NCBI GenBank assembly: GCA_964057225.1
Contig: CAXKVF010000075.1
Span: 124,001 to 188,000 of the forward strand
Origin: Auanema rhodensis
Taxonomy: Eukaryota; Nematoda; Chromadorea; Rhabditida; Rhabditidae
Length of the DNA: 64,000 nt
Direction: 5' to 3'
The number at the start of each line of letters is the position of its first letter. The first letter of the stretch is position 1. The notes beneath the pieces are model-generated. The model made no database searches. It was not told the DNA's origin and worked only from the letters and a program-made list of their open reading frames with translations. The translations under genes and the position numbers were made by a program. This document shows, piece by piece, positions 54,701-64,000 of the stretch.

Positions 54701-57700
54701 TTCACGTAAATTTCAAAGTCATGGTTACCATGAAGCAATATCAATAAAAATTTGTTTTTAGACTAATATGGACATGGGGAATCTAATTTTGAAAACCGCA
54801 TCTCTTTATCTTTCACGTGAAGCGAGTTACATACCAAGTGCACATCACGTGTACATTTAATTAGCATAAATTAAAGTTCACGTAAAATTCAAAGTCATGG
54901 TTACCATGAACCAATATCAATAAAAATTTGTTTTTAGACTAATATGGACATGGGGAATCTAATTTTGAAAACCGCATCTCTTTATCTTTCACGTGAAGCG
55001 AGTTACATACCAAGTGCACATCACGTGTACATTTAATTAGCATAAATTAAAGTTCACGTAAATTTCAAAGTCATGGTTACCATGAAGCAATATCAATAAA
55101 AATTTGTTTGTAGACTAATATGGACATGAGGAATCTAATTTTGAAAACCGCATCTCTTTATCTTTCACGTGAAGCGAGTTACATACCAAGTGCACATCAC
55201 GTGTACATTTAATTAGCATTAATTAAAGTTCACGTAAATTTCAAAGTCATGGTTACCATGAACCAATATCAATAAAAATTTGTTTTTAGACTAATATGGA
55301 CATGGGGAATCTAATTTTGAAAACCGCATCTCTTTATCTTTCACGTGAAGCGAGTTACATACCAAGTGCACATCACGTGTACATTTAATTAGCATAAATT
55401 AAAGTTCACGTAAATTTCAAAGTCATGGTTACCATGAAGCAATATCAATAAAAATTTGTTTGTAGACTAATATGGACATGAGGAATCTAATTTTGAAAAC
55501 CGCATCTCTTTATCTTTCACGTGAAGCGAGTTACATACCAAGTGCACATCACGTGTACATTTAATTAGCATTAATTAAAGTTCACGTAAATTTCAAAGTC
55601 ATGGTTACCATGAACCAATATCAATAAAAATTTGTTTTTAGACTAATATGGACATGGGGAATCTAATTTTGAAAACCGCATCTCTTTATCTTTCACGTGA
55701 AGCGAGTTACATACCAAGTGCACATCACGTGTACATTTAATTAGCATAAGTTAAAGTTCACGTAAATTTCAAAGTCATGGTTACCATGAAGCAATATCAA
55801 TAAAAATTTGTTTTTAGACTAATATGGACATGGGGAATCTAATTTTGAAAACCGCATCTCTTTATCTTTCACGTGAAGCGAGTTACATACCAAGTGCACA
55901 TCACGTGTACATTTAATTAGCATTAATTAAAGTTCACGTAAATTTCAAAGTCATGGTTACCATGAACCAATATCAATAAAAATTTGTTTTTAGACTAATA
56001 TGGACATGGGGAATCTAATTTTGAAAACCGCATCTCTTTATCTTTCACGTGAAGCGAGTTACATACCAAGTGCACATCACGTGTACATTTAATTAGCATA
56101 AATTAAAGTTCACGTAAATTTCAAAGTCATGGTTACCATGAAGCAATATCAATAAAAGTTTGTTTTTAGACTAATATGGACATGGGGAATCTAATTTTGA
56201 AAACCGCATCTCTTTATCTTTCACGTGAAGCGAGTTACATACCAAGTGCACATCACGTGTACATTTAATTAGCATTAATTAAAGTTCACGTAAATTTCAA
56301 AGTCATGGTTACCATGAACCAATATCAATAAAAATTTGTTTTTAGACTAATATGGACATGGGGAATCTAATTTTGAAAACCGCATCTCTTTATCTTTCAC
56401 GTGAAGCGAGTTACATACCAAGTGCACATCACGTGTACATTTAATTAGCATAAATTAAAGTTCACGTAAATTTCAAAGTCATGGTTACCATGAACCAATA
56501 TCAATAAAAATTTGTTTTTAGACTAATATGGACATGGGGAATCTAATTTTGAAAACCGCATCTCTTCATCTTTCACGTGAAGCGAGTTACATACCAAGTG
56601 CACATCACGTGTACATTTAATTAGCATAAATTAAAGTTCACGTAAATTTCAAAGTCATGGTTACCATGAAGCAATATCAATAAAAATTTGTTTTTAGACT
56701 AATATGGACATGAGGAATCTAATTTTGAAAACCGCATCTCTTTATCTTTCACGTGAAGCGAGTTACATACCAAGTGCACATCACGTGTACATTTAATTAG
56801 CATTAATTAAAGTTCACGTAAATTTCAAAGTCATGGTTACCATGAACCAATATCAATAAAAATTTGTTTTTAGACTAATATGGACATGGGGAATCTAATT
56901 TTGAAAACCGCATCTCTTTATCTTTCACGTGAAGCGAGTTACATACCAAGTGCACATCACGTGTACATTTAATTAGCATTAATTAAAGTTCACGTAAATT
57001 TCAAAGTCATGGTTACCATGAAGCAATATCAATAAAAATTTGTTTTTAGACTAATATGGACATGGGGAATCTAATTTTGAAAACCGCATCTCTTTATCTT
57101 TCACGTGAAGCGAGTTACATACCAAGTGCACATCACGTGTACATTTAATTAGCATAAATTAAAGTTCACGTAAAATTCAAAGTCATGGTTACCATGAACC
57201 AATATCAATAAAAATTTGTTTTTAGACTAATATGGACATGGGGAATCTAATTTTGAAAACCGCATCTCTTTATCTTTCACGTGAAGCGAGTTACATACCA
57301 AGTGCACATCACGTGTACATTTAATTAGCATAAATTAAAGTTCACGTAAATTTCAAAGTCATGGTTACCATGAAGCAATATCAATAAAAATTTGTTTGTA
57401 GACTAATATGGACATGAGGAATCTAATTTTGAAAACCGCATCTCTTTATCTTTCACGTGAAGCGAGTTACATACCAAGTGCACATCACGTGTACATTTAA
57501 TTAGCATTAATTAAAGTTCACGTAAATTTCAAAGTCATGGTTACCATGAACCAATATCAATAAAAATTTGTTTTTAGACTAATATGGACATGGGGAATCT
57601 AATTTTGAAAACCGCATCTCTTTATCTTTCACGTGAAGCGAGTTACATACCAAGTGCACATCACGTGTACATTTAATTAGCATAAATTAAAGTTCACGTA

Positions 57701-60700
57701 AATTTCAAAGTCATGGTTACCATGAAGCAATATCAATAAAAATTTGTTTGTAGACTAATATGGACATGAGGAATCTAATTTTGAAAACCGCATCTCTTTA
57801 TCTTTCACGTGAAGCGAGTTACATACCAAGTGCACATCACGTGTACATTTAATTAGCATTAATTAAAGTTCACGTAAATTTCAAAGTCATGGTTACCATG
57901 AACCAATATCAATAAAAATTTGTTTTTAGACTAATATGGACATGGGGAATCTAATTTTGAAAACCGCATCTCTTTATCTTTCACGTGAAGCGAGTTACAT
58001 ACCAAGTGCACATCACGTGTACATTTAATTAGCATAAATTAAAGTTCACGTAAATTTCAAAGTCATGGTTACCATGAAGCAATATCAATAAAAATTTGTT
58101 TTTAGACTAATATGGACATGGGGAATCTAATTTTGAAAACCGCATCTCTTTATCTTTCACGTGAAGCGAGTTACATACCAAGTGCACATCACGTGTACAT
58201 TTAATTAGCATTAATTAAAGTTCACGTAAATTTCAAAGTCATGGTTACCATGAACCAATATCAATAAAAATTTGTTTTTAGACTAATATGGACATGGGGA
58301 ATCTAGTTTTGAAAACCGCATCTCTTTATCTTTCACGTGAAGCGAGTTACATACCAAGTGCACATCACGTGTACATTTAATTAGCATAAATTAAAGTTCA
58401 CGTAAATTTCAAAGTCATGGTTACCATGAAGCAATATCAATAAAAGTTTGTTTTTAGACTAATATGGACATGGGGAATCTAATTTTGAAAACCGCATCTC
58501 TTTATCTTTCACGTGAAGCGAGTTACATACCAAGTGCACATCACGTGTACATTTAATTAGCATTAATTAAAGTTCACGTAAATTTCAAAGTCATGGTTAC
58601 CATGAACCAATATCAATAAAAATTTGTTTTTAGACTAATATGGACATGGGGAATCTAATTTTGAAAACCGCATCTCTTTATCTTTCACGTGAAGCGAGTT
58701 ACATACCAAGTGCACATCACGTGTACATTTAATTAGCATAAATTAAAGTTCACGTAAATTTCAAAGTCATGGTTACCATGAAGCAATATCAATAAAAATT
58801 TGTTTTTAGACTAATATGGACATGGGGAATCTAATTTTGAAAACCGCATCTCTTTATCTTTCACGTGAAGCGAGTTACATACCAAGTGCACATCACGTGT
58901 ACATTTAATTAGCATTAATTAAAGTTCACGTAAATTTCAAAGTCATGGTTACCATGAACCAATATCAATAAAAATTTGTTTTTAGACTAATATGGACATG
59001 GGGAATCTAGTTTTGAAAACCGCATCTCTTTATCTTTCACGTGAAGCGAGTTACATACCAAGTGCACATCACGTGTACATTTAATTAGCATAAATTAAAG
59101 TTCACGTAAAATTCAAAGTCATGGTTACCATGAACCAATATCAATAAAAATTTGTTTTTAGACTAATATGGACATGGGGAATCTAATTTTGAAAACCGCA
59201 TCTCTTTATCTTTCACGTGAAGCGAGTTACATACCAAGTGCACATCACGTGTACATTTAATTAGCATAAATTAAAGTTCACGTAAATTTCAAAGTCATGG
59301 TTACCATGAAGCAATATCAATAAAAATTTGTTTGTAGACTAATATGGACATGAGGAATCTAATTTTGAAAACCGCATCTCTTTATCTTTCACGTGAAGCG
59401 AGTTACATACCAAGTGCACATCACGTGTACATTTAATTAGCATTAATTAAAGTTCACGTAAATTTCAAAGTCATGGTTACCATGAACCAATATCAATAAA
59501 AATTTGTTTTTAGACTAATATGGACATGGGGAATCTAATTTTGAAAACCGCATCTCTTTATCTTTCACGTGAAGCGAGTTACATACCAAGTGCACATCAC
59601 GTGTACATTTAATTAGCATAAATTAAAGTTCACGTAAATTTCAAAGTCATGGTTACCATGAAGCAATATCAATAAAAATTTGTTTTTAGACTAATATGGA
59701 CATGGGGAATCTAATTTTGAAAACCGCATCTCTTTATCTTTCACGTGAAGCGAGTTACATACCAAGTGCACATCACGTGTACATTTAATTAGCATTAATT
59801 AAAGTTCACGTAAATTTCAAAGTCATGGTTACCATGAACCAATATCAATAAAAATTTGTTTTTAGACTAATATGGACATGGGGAATCTAATTTTGAAAAC
59901 CGCATCTCTTTATCTTTCACGTGAAGCGAGTTACATACCAAGTGCACATCACGTGTACATTTAATTAGCATAAATTAAAGTTCACGTAAATTTCAAAGTC
60001 ATGGTTACCATGAAGCAATATCAATAAAAATTTGTTTGTAGACTAATATGGACATGAGGAATCTAATTTTGAAAACCGCATCTCTTTATCTTTCACGTGA
60101 AGCGAGTTACATACCAAGTGCACATCACGTGTACATTTAATTAGCATTAATTAAAGTTCACGTAAATTTCAAAGTCATGGTTACCATGAACCAATATCAA
60201 TAAAAATTTGTTTTTAGACTAATATGGACATGGGGAATCTAATTTTGAAAACCGCATCTCTTCATCTTTCACGTGAAGCGAGTTACATACCAAGTGCACA
60301 TCACGTGTACATTTAATTAGCATAAATTAAAGTTCACGTAAATTTCAAAGTCATGGTTACCATGAAGCAATATCAATAAAAATTTGTTTTTAGACTAATA
60401 TGGACATGGGGAATCTAATTTTGAAAACCGCATCTCTTTATCTTTCACGTGAAGCGAGTTACATACCAAGTGCACATCACGTGTACATTTAATTAGCATT
60501 AATTAAAGTTCACGTAAATTTCAAAGTCATGGTTACCATGAACCAATATCAATAAAAATTTGTTTTTAGACTAATATGGACATGGGGAATCTAATTTTGA
60601 AAACCGCATCTCTTTATCTTTCACGTGAAACGAGTTACATACCAAGTGCACATCACGTGTACATTTAATTAGCATAAATTAAAGTTCACGTAAATTTCAA

Positions 60701-63700
60701 AGTCATGGTTACCATGAACCAATATCAATAAAAATTTGTTTTTAGACTAATATGGACATGGGGAATCTAATTTTGAAAACCGCATCTCTTCATCTTTCAC
60801 GTGAAGCGAGTTACATACCAAGTGCACATCACGTGTACATTTAATTAGCATAAATTAAAGTTCACGTAAATTTCAAAGTCATGGTTACCATGAAGCAATA
60901 TCAATAAAAATTTGTTTGTAGACTAATATGGACATGAGGAATCTAATTTTGAAAACCGCATCTCTTTATCTTTCACGTGAAGCGAGTTACATACCAAGTG
61001 CACATCACGTGTACATTTAATTAGCATTAATTAAAGTTCACGTAAATTTCAAAGTCATGGTTACCATGAACCAATATCAATAAAAATTTGTTTTTAGACT
61101 AATATGGACATGGGGAATCTAATTTTGAAAACCGCATCTCTTTATCTTTCACGTGAAGCGAGTTACATACCAAGTGCACATCACGTGTACATTTAATTAG
61201 CATTAATTAAAGTTCACGTAAATTTCAAAGTCATGGTTACCATGAAGCAATATCAATAAAAATTTGTTTTTAGACTAATATGGACATGGGGAATCTAATT
61301 TTGAAAACCGCATCTCTTTATCTTTCACGTGAAGCGAGTTACATACCAAGTGCACATCACGTGTACATTTAATTAGCATAAATTAAAGTTCACGTAAAAT
61401 TCAAAGTCATGGTTACCATGAACCAATATCAATAAAAATTTGTTTTTAGACTAATATGGACATGGGGAATCTAATTTTGAAAACCGCATCTCTTTATCTT
61501 TCACGTGAAGCGAGTTACATACCAAGTGCACATCACGTGTACATTTAATTAGCATAAATTAAAGTTCACGTAAATTTCAAAGTCATGGTTACCATGAAGC
61601 AATATCAATAAAAATTTGTTTGTAGACTAATATGGACATGAGGAATCTAATTTTGAAAACCGCATCTATTTATCTTTCACGTGAAGCGAGTTACATACCA
61701 AGTGCACATCACGTGTACATTTAATTAGCATTAATTAAAGTTCACGTAAATTTCAAAGTCATGGTTACCATGAACCAATATCAATAAAAATTTGTTTTTA
61801 GACCAATATGGACATGGGGAATCTAATTTTGAAAACCGCATCTCTTTATCTTTCACGTGAAGCGAGTTACATACCAAGTGCACATCACGTGTACATTTAA
61901 TTAGCATTAATTAAAGTTCACGTAAATTTCAAAGTCATGGTTACCATGAAGCAATATCAATAAAAATTTGTTTTTAGACTAATATGGACATGGGGAATCT
62001 AATTTTGAAAACCGCATCTCTTTATCTTTCACGTGAAGCGAGTTACATACCAAGTGCACATCACGTGTACATTTAATTAGCATAAATTAAAGTTCACGTA
62101 AAATTCAAAGTCATGGTTACCATGAACCAATATCAATAAAAATTTGTTTTTAGACTAATATGGACATGGGGAATCTAATTTTGAAAACCGCATCTCTTTA
62201 TCTTTCACGTGAAGCGAGTTACATACCAAGTGCACATCACGTGTACATTTAATTAGCATAAATTAAAGTTCACGTAAATTTCAAAGTCATGGTTACCATG
62301 AAGCAATATCAATAAAAATTTGTTTGTAGACTAATATGGACATGAGGAATCTAATTTTGAAAACCGCATCTCTTTATCTTTCACGTGAAGCGAGTTACAT
62401 ACCAAGTGCACATCACGTGTACATTTAATTAGCATTAATTAAAGTTCACGTAAATTTCAAAGTCATGGTTACCATGAACCAATATCAATAAAAATTTGTT
62501 TTTAGACTAATATGAACATGGGGAATCTAATTTTGAAAACCGCATCTCTTTATCTTTCACGTGAAGCGAGTTACATACCAAGTGCACATCACGTGTACAT
62601 TTAATTAGCATAAATTAAAGTTCACGTAAATTTCAAAGTCATGGTTACCATGAAGCAATATCAATAAAAATTTGTTTTTAGACTAATATGGACATGGGGA
62701 ATCTAATTTTGAAAACCGCATCTCTTTATCTTTCACGTGAAGCGAGTCACATACCAAGTGCACATCACGTGTACATTTAATTAGCATTAATTAAAGTTCA
62801 CGTAAATTTCAAAGTCATGGTTACCATGAACCAATATCAATAAAAATTTGTTTTTAGACTAATATGGACATGGGGAATCTAATTTTGAAAACCGCATCTC
62901 TTTATCTTTCACGTGAAGCGAGTTACATACCAAGTGCACATCACGTGTACATTTAATTAGCATAAATTAAAGTTCACGTAAATTTCAAAGTCATGGTTAC
63001 CATGAAGCAATATCAATAAAAGTTTGTTTTTAGACTAATATGGACATGGGGAATCTAATTTTGAAAACCGCATCTCTTTATCTTTCACGTGAAGCGAGTT
63101 ACATACCAAGTGCACATCACGTGTACATTTAATTAGCATTAATTAAAGTTCACGTAAATTTCAAAGTCATGGTTACCATGAACCAATATCAATAAAAATT
63201 TGTTTTTAGACTAATATGGACATGGGGAATCTAATTTTGAAAACCGCATCTCTTTATCTTTCACGTGAAGCGAGTTACATACCAAGTGCACATCACGTGT
63301 ACATTTAATTAGCATAAATTAAAGTTCACGTAAATTTCAAAGTCATGGTTACCATGAAGCAATATCAATAAAAATTTGTTTGTAGACTAATATGGACATG
63401 AGGAATCTAATTTTGAAAACCGCATCTCTTTATCTTTCACGTGAAGCGAGTTACATACCAAGTGCACATCACGTGTACATTTAATTAGCATTAATTAAAG
63501 TTCACGTAAATTTCAAAGTCATGGTTACCATGAACCAATATCAATAAAAATTTGTTTTTAGACTAATATGGACATGGGGAATCTAATTTTGAAAACCGCA
63601 TCTCTTTATCTTTCACGTGAAGCGAGTTACATACCAAGTGCACATCACGTGTACATTTAATTAGCATTAATTAAAGTTCACGTAAATTTCAAAGTCATGG

Positions 63701-64000
63701 TTACCATGAAGCAATATCAATAAAAATTTGTTTTTAGACTAATATGGACATGGGGAATCTAATTTTGAAAACCGCATCTCTTTATCTTTCACGTGAAGCG
63801 AGTTACATACCAAGTGCACATCACGTGTACATTTAATTAGCATAAATTAAAGTTCACGTAAAATTCAAAGTCATGGTTACCATGAACCAATATCAATAAA
63901 AATTTGTTTTTAGACTAATATGGACATGGGGAATCTAATTTTGAAAACCGCATCTCTTTATCTTTCACGTGAAGCGAGTTACATACCAAGTGCACATCAC
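45400..64000 (+). repeat. 13-monomer (2288 bp) higher-order repeat block with alternating monomer classes
   Basis: The rare variant TTTGTTTGTAGAC recurs at 2288-bp distance in several interleaved series (position of the G in GTTTG): 46130, 48418, 50706; 48946, 51234; 50530, 52818, 55106, 57394; 53170, 55458, 57746, 60034, 62322; and 59330, 61618. CAATGAAAA at 45414 and 47702 and CTTCATC at 51988 and 56564 (2 x 2288) agree. Within units, AACCAAT and AAGCAAT monomers largely alternate. AAGCAAT monomers tend to carry GTTTGTAG, GACATGAGG and CATTAATT together, an older two-monomer (352 bp) pattern. Series break and restart, so units have gained and lost monomers. The block runs off the window. 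Confidence 0.85.

Larger units (their letters stand above)
9187..64000 (+). repeat. 176-bp satellite array, right segment
   Basis: About 311 head-to-tail copies of the same monomer, running off the right end of the window. No inverted copies and no further insertions were seen. Length changes are rare: a 1-bp loss in TTTTTGAC variants (19118, 20525, 21580, 22107 and others), a 1-bp loss in CAAAAAAATTTG variants (near 23500, 32700, 34106, 41368, 42775), and two 49-bp truncated monomers. Four main classes are defined by the start of the monomer: CACCAAT, AACCAAT, AAGCAAT and AACTAAT. CACCAAT and AACCAAT dominate at the left; AAGCAAT and AACTAAT appear from about 17.5 kb rightwards. Sub-blocks with distinct higher-order periods are listed separately. 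The whole stretch has no gene. Confidence 0.97.

Noticed and set aside
1-64000. CENP-B box or known alpha-satellite identity
   Set aside because: Length is similar to alpha satellite, but I could not see the CENP-B box core or any recognisable alpha-satellite sequence.
1-64000. Inverted satellite segments
   Set aside because: All monomers checked across the window read in the same direction.

Overview
The window is eukaryotic, almost certainly from an animal. It is one head-to-tail satellite DNA array with a 176-bp monomer, broken once near its left side by a 5'-truncated non-LTR retrotransposon (LINE). I see no host gene, tRNA, rRNA or CRISPR array. About 60.2 of 64 kb is satellite (roughly 342 monomers, all in the same orientation), the kind of sequence found in centromeric or other constitutive heterochromatin. 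The species cannot be named from this. The AT-rich satellite (57 G+C in the 176-bp monomer, about 32%) and a CR1/L2/Jockey-like LINE suggest an invertebrate with an AT-rich genome, but that is inference.

Layout. 1-5402: satellite, about 30.7 monomers. 5403-9178: LINE in + orientation, holding the last 150 codons of a Ser/Pro/Arg-rich ORF1, an uninterrupted ORF2 with apurinic-type endonuclease and reverse transcriptase, a 3' UTR with an AT/GT microsatellite, and an AATAAA plus (AAAC)4 tail. It is flanked by a 6-8 bp target-site duplication. Removing 5403-9186 restores an exact 176-bp monomer. 9187-64000: satellite, about 311 monomers.

The satellite is not uniform. Private variants recur at fixed distances and show several higher-order repeat (HOR) regimes. 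9.18-15.75 kb follows an 8-monomer unit (1408 bp). 15.75-20.33 kb is two copies of a 13-monomer unit (2288 bp). 22.26-45.76 kb holds three tandem copies of a very large unit (9197 bp, 8669 bp and a partial third). 45.4-64 kb again follows a 13-monomer, 2288-bp unit, overlaid on alternating two-monomer classes. The copies differ by whole-monomer gains and losses that add up exactly (9197+1407-351-1584=8669), so the recent order of duplications can be partly read from the sequence.

Each monomer carries three TCACGT motifs 32 and 33 bp apart, two of them in CACGTG palindromes, and a CATGGT-T-ACCATG inverted repeat. The LINE ORF2 is the only convincing protein-coding sequence. The satellite itself has no credible coding capacity.
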